Shown: positions 40,873 to 50,897 of the stretch, piece after piece
How the letters are laid out: each line of letters starts with the position of its first letter
Position numbering within the stretch: the first letter of the stretch is position 1
DNA from: Paenibacillus glycanilyticus NBRC 16618
Lineage (GTDB): Bacteria; Bacillota; Bacilli; Paenibacillales; Paenibacillaceae
Assembly (NCBI RefSeq): GCF_004000805.1
Contig: NZ_BILY01000005.1
Location: 62,001-126,000 of the forward strand
Reading direction: 5' to 3'
DNA: 64,000 bases
Made by a program: the position numbers and the translations under genes
The notes under the pieces: generated by a model
What the model saw: only the letters and a program-made list of their open reading frames with translations
Database searches by the model: none
Told to the model about the DNA's origin: nothing

Positions 40873-42309
40873 GTGAAAGAAGAGAACAAATTACGCAGAG
40901 GCCTAAAGTCCAGGCATATGGCGATGATTTCCCTGGGAGGTTCTATCGGGACGGGGTTATTCCTGGCGAGCGGCGGAGCGATTCATGACGCGGGTCCGGG
41001 CGGCGCATTGCTTGGTTATTTCATCATTGGCATTATGGTATACTTCCTTGTTACCAGCCTTGGCGAAATGGCGACCTACATGCCGGTATCCGGTACGTTC
41101 AGTACGTATGCAACTAGATTCGTAGATCCATCCCTTGGCTTTGCGCTTGGCTGGAACTACTGGTATAACTGGGCTATTACGATTGCGGCAGAGCTGTCCG
41201 CCGCAACCTTGATTATCAAATTCTGGCTGCCGAACAGTCCTTCCTTCTTATGGAGTGCGCTGTTCCTAGCTTTAATGGTTGGTCTTAACCTGTTGTCCGT
41301 CAAAGGCTACGGGGAATCCGAATACTGGTTCGCCATGATTAAGATCGTTACCGTCATTGTATTTATAGGTATCGGCTTATTAATGATCGTTGGGATCTGG
41401 AAAGGCGACGCGGTTGGCTTCAGCAACTTTACGGCGGGCGACGCTCCGATCTCGGGAGGATGGCTTGCGGTTCTGGGAATCTGTATGGCTGCAGGTTTCT
41501 CGTTCCAAGGAACGGAGCTTGTAGGAATTGCGGCAGGGGAATCCGAGAATCCCCGCGAGAACGTTCCGCGCGCAATCCGCAGCGTATTCTGGAGAATTCT
41601 CTTGTTCTACATCCTGGCTATCTTTATTGTAGGCATGTTGATTCCATACTCGACAGACACGCTTGCGGATGACAGCGTAGCGGCTAGTCCTTTCACTATC
41701 ATTTTTGAAAAGGCCGGCCTCAGCATCGCCGCTTCCGTCATGAACGCGGTCATTCTGAGTTCGGTATTGTCGGCAGGCAACTCGGGTATGTATGCTTCGA
41801 CCCGTATGTTATGGGTACTCGCGAAAGAAGGAAAAGCTCCGAAAATCTTCGCGAGGCTGAACAAACGCGGCATTCCGGTTTATGCGCTGCTTGCTACGGC
41901 AGCGATTGGCATGCTGGCCTTCCTGGCCTCCTTCTTCGGCGATGGACAAGTGTATATCTGGCTGCTTAACGCATCCGGTATGTCGGGCTTTATCGCATGG
42001 CTCGGCATTGCCATCAGCCATTACCGGTTCCGCAAAGCTTATGTGGCGCAAGGCCGGAAAGTGGAGGATCTGCCGTACCGTTCGCTCTGGTATCCGTTTG
42101 GTCCGATTCTGGCAGGCGTCATGTGCATGATCGTCATTATCGGTCAAAGCTTCAGCGCCTTTACGGACGGCAAGGTGGACTGGACGTTTATGCTTGCTTC
42201 TTATATCGGAATTCCGTTCTTCCTTGCGATTTGGCTCGGATACAAATGGAAGTACAAAACCAAAGTATTAAAGCTTGAAGAATGCAATATTGATCCTACA
42301 GCGGAATAA
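40873..42309 (+). CDS. lysP: Lysine-specific permease LysP (APC family)
   Basis: 478 residues from GTG 40873 with GGGGAG upstream. Twelve membrane segments of the amino acid-polyamine-organocation superfamily: RGLKSRHMAMISLGGSIGTG and LFLASGGAIHDAGPGGALLG near the start and FSFQGTELVGIAAGESENP in the middle are AAT-subfamily signatures. The lysine riboswitch in its leader identifies the substrate more firmly than sequence alone. It is monocistronic. Confidence 0.93.
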   Translation: MKEENKLRRGLKSRHMAMISLGGSIGTGLFLASGGAIHDAGPGGALLGYFIIGIMVYFLVTSLGEMATYMPVSGTFSTYATRFVDPSLGFALGWNYWYNWAITIAAELSAATLIIKFWLPNSPSFLWSALFLALMVGLNLLSVKGYGESEYWFAMIKIVTVIVFIGIGLLMIVGIWKGDAVGFSNFTAGDAPISGGWLAVLGICMAAGFSFQGTELVGIAAGESENPRENVPRAIRSVFWRILLFYILAIFIVGMLIPYSTDTLADDSVAASPFTIIFEKAGLSIAASVMNAVILSSVLSAGNSGMYASTRMLWVLAKEGKAPKIFARLNKRGIPVYALLATAAIGMLAFLASFFGDGQVYIWLLNASGMSGFIAWLGIAISHYRFRKAYVAQGRKVEDLPYRSLWYPFGPILAGVMCMIVIIGQSFSAFTDGKVDWTFMLASYIGIPFFLAIWLGYKWKYKTKVLKLEECNIDPTAE

Positions 42310-42316
42310 CAAAAGG

Positions 42317-42347
42317 AAAAGCAGAGGCTGCCGCAGCCTCTGCTTTT
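42317..42347. terminator. Bidirectional terminator lysP / DUF11 genes
   Basis: AAAAGCAGAGGCT (42317-42329), loop GCCGC, AGCCTCTGCTTTT (42335-42347), with T/A runs on both sides. It serves converging genes. Confidence 0.85.
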
Positions 42348-42348
42348 T

Positions 42349-44022
42349 TTATTCGATATCATGATCAACCGGCAAGATCAGTTCATTGGATTGGCTTTCG
42401 CCGCTGCAGGTACTGTCATCATAGGTATAGTTGAAACGGGCGGTGTATCGCGTAGCTACTTGGGAAAGGGATTCGTTCTCTATTTCCTCCGAGTCGGACA
42501 CGTAAATCCAGTAGCTGACCTTAACCGTTTGACCAGGTACGATTAAGCCTAGACTCGCGCCTTCCGAAACCGTAAAGGAGGGAATCTGATTATCGTTGAT
42601 TTGAGGATCAAGCAGATAGAAGCCCTTCGGATAATCCGTGCGATATAAGGTGACTCCCGCTGCGAGATTCCCTGTATTTTGCACGTAGGCGGTAAAATGG
42701 ACCGAGCGCTCCGCTTCGTAATACAAGGGCTCTGCTTTTGCCTGAACGGAAATAACCGCCGCAAAGATGTCGGTAACTACAGGGTTGGACACGGCATTTT
42801 GCCTGACTAACCGTCCGTCGGTCAGTCTATAAGTGTAGATAGCCTCTACTTGATTCGGAATTTGAGAATTTGCCGTCCGGATGGTGACCTGATAAGTAAT
42901 GACGGCGGTTGATCCGGCTAATAAGGTACCTAACGGGAGACCCGAAGACGGATTCGTTCCTTTGCGGGGCACGCCGTCGACCATTATGCTATCGGGAAGA
43001 AAAACCGTTCCTTGCGGAATAAGGCGGATCAGAAAGACGTCAACGGCAAAGCTGTTCTCGTTGTTAACGGTAACCGTATAAGTCAGACTGGAGCAAGCAG
43101 GCGCCTTTGCAGGATCTACTGCTAAGCTAACGGATAAGGAAGGGTCTGTAATATTCAAGATAAGCAGATTGGCCAGCCCGCGGTACACCGTTCCATTAAC
43201 GGTATACTCGATAGTCGCTTGGAACGGCACACGCGTCTCGGCAGGCATTGCGGCAAGCCGGATAGCTACCCGGATGGATACAACCGCGCCCGGTGCCAGG
43301 TATCCGATATAGATGCCGGAGGCCGGATCAATCCAAGGTACAAGCACGCCATCGATAACAACGCTGCCCTGTACGAATTCAAATCCTTCGGGCAGCGGCA
43401 GATATACGATTACGTTTTCCATCGGAAGCAAACCGTCGTTTCGAACGATCAAATCATAGAAGACGACATCGCCGAGGAAGGTGACCGGCGTACTCAAGCT
43501 GGCGTGCGCATCCAGTTGAAACGGCACTACTTCAAGTGTAACTTTATTGGATAATACGGAATCCGATACGACTCTGCCATCAGGAGTAGAGAAGGAGTAG
43601 AGTACTGCCGCTTCATTGTGGAATACATGCGAATCGGGTATGAAGATTACAATAGCTTGAAAATTAACCTGGATGGTGCTGCCAACCTGAATCGTTCCAA
43701 GCGGAATGCCAGTCTGCGGCGAGGCTCCCGGCAAAGGGGAGCCATCCAGCAGAACGCTGTTCGGAATAAACGATAACCCGGCAGGCAGCAAGTCCTGCAG
43801 CTGCATGGACGCAGGACGGTTACCGGTATTCGAAATAAGAATGGTAAAGGTGACGGATTGATCCCGGTTTAACTTCTGCGGGAAAGCGGACTTACTCGCC
43901 GTAATAATGGGTCCGACAAGCGGCGTTTGCACCGTATTGGAATAGGCGACTCCATCGTAAATGCCGCTGCTGAACCGGACATGAGTCTGGTTCAGCAGCT
44001 TGAAGTCATTGGGCGGGGTCAT
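42349..44022 (-). CDS. DUF11 repeat protein, 4 repeats
   Basis: 557 residues; ATG 44022 overlaps the stop of the giant DUF11 gene (ATGA). After a short unique start (MTPPNDFKLLNQTHVRFSSG) come four DUF11-type beta-sandwich repeats beginning near IITASKSAFPQ, VVPFQLDAHAS, SLSVSLAVDPA and VISVQAKAEPL. Each has the (D/Q)LLPAGLSFIPNSVLLDG-like strand pair. There is no signal peptide, sortase motif or membrane segment. It is more diverged than the repeats of the upstream gene. Structural or surface role inferred; function unknown. Confidence 0.8.
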   Translation of the reverse strand: MTPPNDFKLLNQTHVRFSSGIYDGVAYSNTVQTPLVGPIITASKSAFPQKLNRDQSVTFTILISNTGNRPASMQLQDLLPAGLSFIPNSVLLDGSPLPGASPQTGIPLGTIQVGSTIQVNFQAIVIFIPDSHVFHNEAAVLYSFSTPDGRVVSDSVLSNKVTLEVVPFQLDAHASLSTPVTFLGDVVFYDLIVRNDGLLPMENVIVYLPLPEGFEFVQGSVVIDGVLVPWIDPASGIYIGYLAPGAVVSIRVAIRLAAMPAETRVPFQATIEYTVNGTVYRGLANLLILNITDPSLSVSLAVDPAKAPACSSLTYTVTVNNENSFAVDVFLIRLIPQGTVFLPDSIMVDGVPRKGTNPSSGLPLGTLLAGSTAVITYQVTIRTANSQIPNQVEAIYTYRLTDGRLVRQNAVSNPVVTDIFAAVISVQAKAEPLYYEAERSVHFTAYVQNTGNLAAGVTLYRTDYPKGFYLLDPQINDNQIPSFTVSEGASLGLIVPGQTVKVSYWIYVSDSEEIENESLSQVATRYTARFNYTYDDSTCSGESQSNELILPVDHDIE

Positions 44023-47000
44023 ATCGTGACCACCTGTACATTAAAGGTAACGGTTGCCGTAGCGCCGTTTGCAATCGTTCCGATGGAGATGCCGGTATTC
44101 GGGTTGCCCGAAGGCACCGGATTGCCATTCACCGTTACGCTGCCCGGTACAAATACGGTGCCTGTCGGAACGGGGTCAACCAGAATGACGTTATTGACAG
44201 GGCTTATGCCAAGGTTAGAAACGAGAATCGTATACGTAATAACGTCGCCAACAACGGCATCGATTGCATTAGTGCTCTTCACGACGGATACATCCGGTGA
44301 AGATACCGGAATCGACAGCGTGTTTGAATTGACCGAACCGGTTATCGTTCTGCCGTCCGGCGCCGCATACGAATAGTCGCCGCTAGCCGTATTGACGAGC
44401 TGCTGGGAAGGCGGCAGCGTCTGGATAACCACCTCATACGAAACGGTTACCACAACGGACTGACCGGGGTTAACGGTACCGATGGAGAAGCCGGAAGAAG
44501 GATTGGCGCCAGGCTGCGGTACGCCGTTAACAAGCACGCTGTTTGGCACAAAAGCGCCGCCGGTTGGAGACGGGTCCGTAATCGTAACCTGTGCCGGAAG
44601 ATTTCCGGTATTGCTTACAACCAGGCTATAGGTAACGGTATCTCCAACCGTAGCGTTGGACGTATTGGCTGTTTTTTGAATTCCGATAATCGCTTGATAC
44701 ACCGGCAGAACTACGGTATTGGAGAACGCCGAGCCGGAGAAAGCGCCGGAAGTGAAGGTTGCGCTCGCTTGGTTGCTAAGCTGAGCCGGCGTAGGCAGCG
44801 ATGTGATCGTCAGATTAAACGTGACGGTTGACGTTGCGCCCGGAGCAATGGTGTTAAGCGAAATACCTGCGGCCGGCGACGCGCCGGGACGCGGAAGGCC
44901 GTCTACGGTTACGCTATTGGCTACAAATACCGCACCTGCTGGGATCGCGTCAACAACAATAACGTTATTGATTGGTGCAATACCGTTATTAGTTACCCCG
45001 ATTGTATAGGTAACGGTATCGCCTACCACGGCTGTTGTAACCGGAACCGATTTAACTACCGCAACGTTTGGTGCGGATACTTGTATAACCAGCGTATTGG
45101 AAGTGAAGGATCCATTTAACGTACGGCCGTCCGGCAGCGTATAAGAGTATGTCGCGGAAGCTTGGTTCGTAAGCTGTTGTCCCGGCGGTAACGACTGGAT
45201 TAGAACAGAGAAGGTGACGGTTGACGAAGTCGTTACATTGCCGAGCGGAATGCCGGTAGACGGATCGGCGCCCGGTACTGGCTGATTGTTTACAATGACG
45301 CTATTGGGAACAAAGACCGTGCCGGCTGGTATCGTATCGGTCAGAACTATATTCGCGCCATAGTTGCCGGTATTGGCGATTGCTACCGTATACGCAACCG
45401 TATCGCCAACCGTGGCATTGGAGGTATTGCCCGATTTGACCGCGCTAAGAATCGGCTGGTAGACGGGCGTTGACACGATATTAGAGAAGGTAACTCCCGA
45501 GAACGTACCGGATGTGAACGTAACGGAAGATTGATTGTTCAGCACAGCCGGCGTAGGCAGAGAGGTCACAAGCACGTTGAATACAATGGTTGTTGTAGCT
45601 CCAGGACTGATAGCATCGATTATGACGCCCGTTGCCGGATTAGCCGCCGGTCTCGTAACGCCGTCAACGGTAAGGGAGCTCGGAACAAAACTGGAGCCGG
45701 CTGGGATCGGGTCGGTGAACAGGACGTTCGATATCGTCGCGATGCCGCTGTTCGTGACGGTTGTCGTATAAGTGACCGTATCTCCAACCGAAACGGCGGT
45801 AGACGGCGTGCTTTTGACAACCGTGGCATTCGGCGCGGAGACCGGGAAAGTAACCGTATTGGACACGGCTGTCTGGTTAAAGACCCTGCCGTCCGGAAGC
45901 GTATAAGCAATGCCGGCCGAGCCGGTATTGGATAGTTGTTGAGGCGTCGGCAGGGAATTGATAACGACCGAGAACATCACGTTGACCGATGCTCCAGCCG
46001 CTACGGAGCCAGCCGGAATTCCTGTTACCGGGTCGGCACCGGGCACGGGATTGCCTCCCACCAGGGCGCTGTTTGGCACAAAGGAGGTACCGGCGGGAAT
46101 ATTATCGGTTACGGTTACGTTAGCCGGATAATTCCCCGTATTCGTTACAATTAACGTATAAGTGACCGTCTGGCCGACGGAAGCATTCGACGTGCTGGAG
46201 CTTTTTGCAAGAGAAATAACAGGCAGATCAACCGGCGTCGATACCGTATTCGAGAAGGCCGTACCGGAGAACGCTCCCGAAGTAAAGGTAACCGAAGCCG
46301 TATTGTTAAGGATTGCAGGATCTGGAACACTGTTAACGCTATTGTTAAACGTAATCGTGACCGTACCTCCCGGCGGTATAGAGGCAACCGGAATACCGCC
46401 TATAGGGCTTGCTCCAGGGGCCAGCGTGCCATTAATCGTAACGGTTCCGGGTATAAATGACGTTCCCGCAGGGGGAGGATCGGTAAACTGAACGTTGTTT
46501 ACCGTTTCAATCCCGCTATTCGTAATAACGGCCGTATAAGTGATGGTATCGCCGACGGTTACGACGGTATAATTCGCGCTTAAGGCTACTCCGACATTCG
46601 GAGCCGATACCGGGAAGGTGACCGTATTGGAGTTGACGGAGCCCGTTAATGTCCGGCCATCCGCAGGCGTATACGAATAGGAAGCCGTTCCCGTATTGCT
46701 TAACGTTTGCGGCGACGGAAGGGAGGTAACCACTACGCCAAAGGTAACGGTAGCGGTTGTGCCCGGAGCCAGAGAACCGATGTCAATGCCGGTAACGGGG
46801 GAAATGCCCGGCATCGGCATTCCGTTTACGATAACGCTGTTCTCGGTAAAGGTAGTGCCCGTGGGAATGGTGTCCGTTACAATTGTCGCCGCTGCCAGAT
46901 TGCCCGTATTGGAGACGACTAAAGTATAAATAATGGAGTCGCCCAGGGTGGCATTGCTGGTGCTGGCGCTTTTGACGACCGCGATTTGCGGCTGTGTGAC

Positions 47001-50000
47001 CGGTGTAACCGTCGTGTTGGATGCGGATGTTGCCGAGAAGGTGCCGGAAGTAAAGCTGGCGGTCGATTGGTTCGTAATCTGTGAAGGAATTGCCATCGTT
47101 ATCATCACCTCGAATGATACGGTAACCGATGCTCCTGGCGCCAGGCTACCGAGTGATATGCCGGCTTCGGGTGAGGCTGCCGGCTGGGAAACATTTTGAA
47201 CCAACACGCTTCCGGGTACAAAAGCCGCATTTGATTGAAGCGGGTCACGCAAAACAATGTTGTTCACCGCAGCGATGCCGTTATTGGTCAGAACGGACGT
47301 GAAGAGCATGGTATCGCCGGTTACGACAACGGTTCGGCTGGCGCTTTTCGCCAGGGCAACATTCGGCAGCGCAACTTGAACTGTAACCGTATTGGATAAG
47401 GCGGAGCGGTTAATGACGCGTCCGTTCGCTAGCGTGAACGAATAAGCCGCGCTTGCCTGATTGACCAGCTGCCTGCTGGCAGGATAAGAAACAATGTTTA
47501 CGACGTAACTTACCGTTGCTGATCCTCCGGCAGGGATAAGGCCAACCGGAATGCCGGTCGCCGGACTGACGTTAGGAGTAGGTACTCCGTTAATAAGAAC
47601 GCTGTTATCGATAAATACGGCTCCACTCGGAACGGTATCCGTCAATGTTGCGTTTGCGGCAGTATTTCCCGTATTGGCTAAGGTGAAGTTGTAAGAGAAC
47701 GTATCTCCAACGGTTGCATTGGAGGTACTAGCCGATTTGCTTACCGCAACAACGGCTTGCGAGACCGGCGTCGTAACGGTATTCGACGTGGAGCTGCGGG
47801 TAAAGGCGCCGGAAGTAAAAGCTGCGCTTGCGGCATTGCTTAAACTGCCGGACGAAGGCAGCGATGTGACGCGAATCTGAAAGGCCACCGTAACGGTTGC
47901 CCCGGCACTAATTGAGCCTAGCGAAATACCGGCGTTTGGATTAGCGAGTGACGAAGGCGTTCCGTTAATTGTAACGCTGCCTGAAACAAAGGCTGCTCCT
48001 TGCGGTATGGGGTCGGACAATACAACGCTCGTTACCGGTGCAATCCCGTTATTCGTGACAAGCACGGTATAAGTGAGTACGTCCTGAACGGCCGCAGCGG
48101 TATCGCTGACCGATTTGGATACGGTGACATTTGGCGAGGAAGCGGTTATGGACACGGTATTGGAGCTGCTGCTGCCATTTAACGTCCTGCCGCTTGGCAA
48201 GGTATAGGAGTAGGTTGATGTTGCCTGGTCATTCAAAACGGGCGGTGACGGTAAAGTGTTCAGAAGCGTCTGGAATGTAACGGTCGTCTGGGCATTAGGC
48301 GCCAGACTGCCGATTGCGATGCCCGTTAACGGCGAGGATGCGGGGCTGGCAACGCCGTTAATCGTCACGGAGCCCGGGATAAAGCTTGAACCGGCAGGGA
48401 TATTGTCAAACAAGGTTACGGTTGCGGCCAGATTTCCGGTATTCCGGGCAAGGATGGTGTACGTAATGGTATCGCCAACCGTAGCAGCAGTGGTACCGGC
48501 TGACTTGGTCAGCGGAATAACAGGCTGGTAAACCGGCGTTGTTGTATTGTTGGAAGCGGCAGTCCCCGAGAAGGTACCGACGCTGTATGAAACGTTTGAA
48601 CGATTGACCAGCTGCGCGCTTGCCGGCAAGGAGCTGACTAATGCTTGCAGGGTAACCGTGGTTGAACTGTTGGCCGCCACGGTTCCGACCGCAATGCCGG
48701 TTGCCGGATTCGCCGTTGTATTCGGCGAGCCGCCGATCGTTACGCTGCCCGCAACAAAGGTTGCTCCCGCAGGGAGCACATCCGTCAGCGTCACATTCGT
48801 AACGGCTTCCGTTCCGTTATTCGTAATGACCGAAGTATAAGTGAGCGTTTCTCCTACGGCAACATCCGTTACATTCACGGATTTGGTTAGAGTTATGCTC
48901 GGAAGCGATACGGGAAGCGTTAGCGTGTTGGATGCGGCAGAGCCGGAAATGGTCCGCCCGTCCGGCGGCGTAAACGTATAAGCCGCCGTGCCTTGGTCCA
49001 CGAATTGCGGCGGAGACGGCAAGGAATTGACCTGCACGTCAAAGGTAACGGTAGACGTGGCGCCTGCGGCAACGGATCCGATCGCGACGCCGGCGGCAGG
49101 GTTCGCGCCAACAACGACCACGCCGTTAACCCGGAAAGTCCCGGTGATAAAGGAGCTTCCCGTCGGAATGTTATCCGTTAGCGTTACAGTAGCGGCTCTA
49201 TTGCCGGTGTTTGCAACAAGCAAGGTATAAGTAACCGTACTGCCCACGGTAGCGGTCGTCCGGTTCGAGCTTTTGGTAATGCCGATAATCGGCGAATAGA
49301 CGGGAACGGATACCGTATTGGAAGGAATAACTCCCGTAATATTGTCGCCGCCCGCCACCATCTGGAATGTAAAAGCTGCTTTCGCGCTGTTCGGAAGCAA
49401 GAAGGTGCTCGGCAGCGAGCTGACGACGGCCCGGTAAGTAACGACAACGGAGCCGTTGATGTTCAAAGCTCCCAGCGGGGCGCCGGCAATGATATCGTAG
49501 GTAGGACGCGCTACCCCTCCGACCGTTACGCTCCCGCTTACGAAAGTAAGCCCGCTCGGAAGGGCATCCGTTAGAACAACGCTTGCCGCATTGGCGGTCC
49601 CCGTGTTGCTGACCGTAACGGTGTACGTAATGGTATCGCCGACCACTGCGCCTGCGACGCTTGCGCTTTTTACAACGTTTATGGTAGGCGAGTTGATATT
49701 GATCTGGATGGCATTGGCATTAACGACATAAGCATCGCCGGAGGTAGTCAATGTCAGGACGGCGGATGATTGGTTATTGACGAGACGCGCGGATACGTCG
49801 ACGTTGGTGATATCCCACCCTTGCCGGCCGCCGATAATATTCGTGCCCGGAGCGCCGTTTGTCTGGTTGCGGCTGCCGAAGGTGCCCGTTGTGTTCAGGT
49901 TGCCCGAATCGTTGTTGATCTGGGATGCAAAAAAGTTGTTCGCAAAGTTGTTCGGGCCGGATAAGGCGACGGTAGTTGCAGAGGTTGGGCCGAATAATGC

Positions 50001-50732
50001 CTGGTCTCCGGTCCGGTTGGCGTCTCCTTCCTGGGCGCTGAATAAAGCTCTTCCGCCCAGCGTTCCGGAGATTGGGGTTGCGAATCCCGTCAAAGTGGTG
50101 GACACCGGCCCGGAATCGGCCTGCACAAGCACCGCGCCGGCGCGCAGCGACATGTTGCGGAAAGGCAGAGACGGATTCTGATAAATAACGCCTAACGTCC
50201 AGCCGCAATGATTGGCGGTAGAATCGTTAGTAATCACAATGGTACCAACCACATTGCCGGTCGTATAAGTTCCCGAGCCGCCTTGCGAGATAAGCGAAGT
50301 TACATTATTTGACCGGACGTAAGCAGAGGCGCCGTTGCCCAGGTTGACCTGATTGCTTGTTGCGGCATCCGGCGAGACGGTAAACGTTCCGGCCGGCGTT
50401 GTGAAGGTAACCGGGTTATTAATGAACGCGCTTAGATCCGTCGTGCCGTTAATATAAGAGCCGCCCCAGATCAACTCGGCATATAGGATGGTACTGCCCG
50501 CCGGCAAAGTCAAAACGGCAGAGGCGCTGTTACTGGCAAAAGCGCTTGTTGTACCTGCAGGATATGTACCGAAAACAGATGCGGTATTTATCGTTGAAAA
50601 AGCGCCTATGCTATCCAGCGTTCCCGGAACGCCAGCCGTATCGGAACGGCTTAACCCAAGCGTATTCCCGGTAAAGGTAATCGCTCCGGTTGCGTTAAAG
50701 GTCGCACGAGTGACAAGAGGAATTGGTATCAC
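44019..50732 (-). CDS. Giant DUF11 repeat protein, 15 repeats
   Basis: 2237 residues. A unique N-domain of about 340 residues (FNATGAITFTGNTLGLSRSD.., LYAELIWGGSYINGTTDLSA) resembles the region found before DUF11 repeats in other large bacterial proteins. Fifteen repeats of about 126 residues follow, each starting like VVKSASTSNATVGDTITYT. They alternate: even repeats end near YSYTLPDGRTLNGS, odd ones near ATFTSGAFSGTA. No signal peptide, anchor or Cys-rich region is seen. Start uncertain: GTG 50732 lies inside the ribosome site GAGGGGGTGAT; ATT 50723 would have ideal spacing. Probably an adhesin-like or spore-surface fibre (inference). Confidence 0.82.
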   Translation of the reverse strand: MIPIPLVTRATFNATGAITFTGNTLGLSRSDTAGVPGTLDSIGAFSTINTASVFGTYPAGTTSAFASNSASAVLTLPAGSTILYAELIWGGSYINGTTDLSAFINNPVTFTTPAGTFTVSPDAATSNQVNLGNGASAYVRSNNVTSLISQGGSGTYTTGNVVGTIVITNDSTANHCGWTLGVIYQNPSLPFRNMSLRAGAVLVQADSGPVSTTLTGFATPISGTLGGRALFSAQEGDANRTGDQALFGPTSATTVALSGPNNFANNFFASQINNDSGNLNTTGTFGSRNQTNGAPGTNIIGGRQGWDITNVDVSARLVNNQSSAVLTLTTSGDAYVVNANAIQININSPTINVVKSASVAGAVVGDTITYTVTVSNTGTANAASVVLTDALPSGLTFVSGSVTVGGVARPTYDIIAGAPLGALNINGSVVVTYRAVVSSLPSTFLLPNSAKAAFTFQMVAGGDNITGVIPSNTVSVPVYSPIIGITKSSNRTTATVGSTVTYTLLVANTGNRAATVTLTDNIPTGSSFITGTFRVNGVVVVGANPAAGVAIGSVAAGATSTVTFDVQVNSLPSPPQFVDQGTAAYTFTPPDGRTISGSAASNTLTLPVSLPSITLTKSVNVTDVAVGETLTYTSVITNNGTEAVTNVTLTDVLPAGATFVAGSVTIGGSPNTTANPATGIAVGTVAANSSTTVTLQALVSSLPASAQLVNRSNVSYSVGTFSGTAASNNTTTPVYQPVIPLTKSAGTTAATVGDTITYTILARNTGNLAATVTLFDNIPAGSSFIPGSVTINGVASPASSPLTGIAIGSLAPNAQTTVTFQTLLNTLPSPPVLNDQATSTYSYTLPSGRTLNGSSSSNTVSITASSPNVTVSKSVSDTAAAVQDVLTYTVLVTNNGIAPVTSVVLSDPIPQGAAFVSGSVTINGTPSSLANPNAGISLGSISAGATVTVAFQIRVTSLPSSGSLSNAASAAFTSGAFTRSSTSNTVTTPVSQAVVAVSKSASTSNATVGDTFSYNFTLANTGNTAANATLTDTVPSGAVFIDNSVLINGVPTPNVSPATGIPVGLIPAGGSATVSYVVNIVSYPASRQLVNQASAAYSFTLANGRVINRSALSNTVTVQVALPNVALAKSASRTVVVTGDTMLFTSVLTNNGIAAVNNIVLRDPLQSNAAFVPGSVLVQNVSQPAASPEAGISLGSLAPGASVTVSFEVMITMAIPSQITNQSTASFTSGTFSATSASNTTVTPVTQPQIAVVKSASTSNATLGDSIIYTLVVSNTGNLAAATIVTDTIPTGTTFTENSVIVNGMPMPGISPVTGIDIGSLAPGTTATVTFGVVVTSLPSPQTLSNTGTASYSYTPADGRTLTGSVNSNTVTFPVSAPNVGVALSANYTVVTVGDTITYTAVITNSGIETVNNVQFTDPPPAGTSFIPGTVTINGTLAPGASPIGGIPVASIPPGGTVTITFNNSVNSVPDPAILNNTASVTFTSGAFSGTAFSNTVSTPVDLPVISLAKSSSTSNASVGQTVTYTLIVTNTGNYPANVTVTDNIPAGTSFVPNSALVGGNPVPGADPVTGIPAGSVAAGASVNVMFSVVINSLPTPQQLSNTGSAGIAYTLPDGRVFNQTAVSNTVTFPVSAPNATVVKSTPSTAVSVGDTVTYTTTVTNSGIATISNVLFTDPIPAGSSFVPSSLTVDGVTRPAANPATGVIIDAISPGATTTIVFNVLVTSLPTPAVLNNQSSVTFTSGTFSGVTFSNIVSTPVYQPILSAVKSGNTSNATVGDTVAYTVAIANTGNYGANIVLTDTIPAGTVFVPNSVIVNNQPVPGADPSTGIPLGNVTTSSTVTFSVLIQSLPPGQQLTNQASATYSYTLPDGRTLNGSFTSNTLVIQVSAPNVAVVKSVPVTTAVVGDTVTYTIGVTNNGIAPINNVIVVDAIPAGAVFVANSVTVDGLPRPGASPAAGISLNTIAPGATSTVTFNLTITSLPTPAQLSNQASATFTSGAFSGSAFSNTVVLPVYQAIIGIQKTANTSNATVGDTVTYSLVVSNTGNLPAQVTITDPSPTGGAFVPNSVLVNGVPQPGANPSSGFSIGTVNPGQSVVVTVSYEVVIQTLPPSQQLVNTASGDYSYAAPDGRTITGSVNSNTLSIPVSSPDVSVVKSTNAIDAVVGDVITYTILVSNLGISPVNNVILVDPVPTGTVFVPGSVTVNGNPVPSGNPNTGISIGTIANGATATVTFNVQVVTI

Positions 50733-50749
50733 CCCCTCGAGATCGCATC

Positions 50750-50777
50750 ATTATAGTTTTAATGAGGGCAGAAACAA
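50750..50777 (-). promoter_or_regulatory. SigA-like promoter of the DUF11 genes
   Basis: On the minus strand: TTGTTT (50777-50772), 16-base spacer, TATAAT (50755-50750). The transcript would start about 10 bases before the ribosome site. Confidence 0.55.
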
Positions 50778-50860
50778 CGGATTTTATTATTGCACATATC
50801 ATACATATGAACGATGTTGCCGGTTAACCACGTTTCTTTCATAAATATACATTAGTAATT

Positions 50861-50895
50861 AAAAAGGCTTGAACCTTTGCAGGTTCAAGCCTTTT
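50861..50895. terminator. Bidirectional terminator, 16-bp stem
   Basis: AAAAAGGCTTGAACCT, loop TTG/C, and its complement through CTTTTT. It ends the minus-strand MFS gene and insulates the DUF11 operon from it. Confidence 0.85.
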
Positions 50896-50897
50896 TC

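Noticed and set aside
43219..50844. Many plus-strand open frames opposite the DUF11 genes
   Set aside because: They arise from the repeated, stop-poor complement of the DUF11 codons and recur at each repeat unit.
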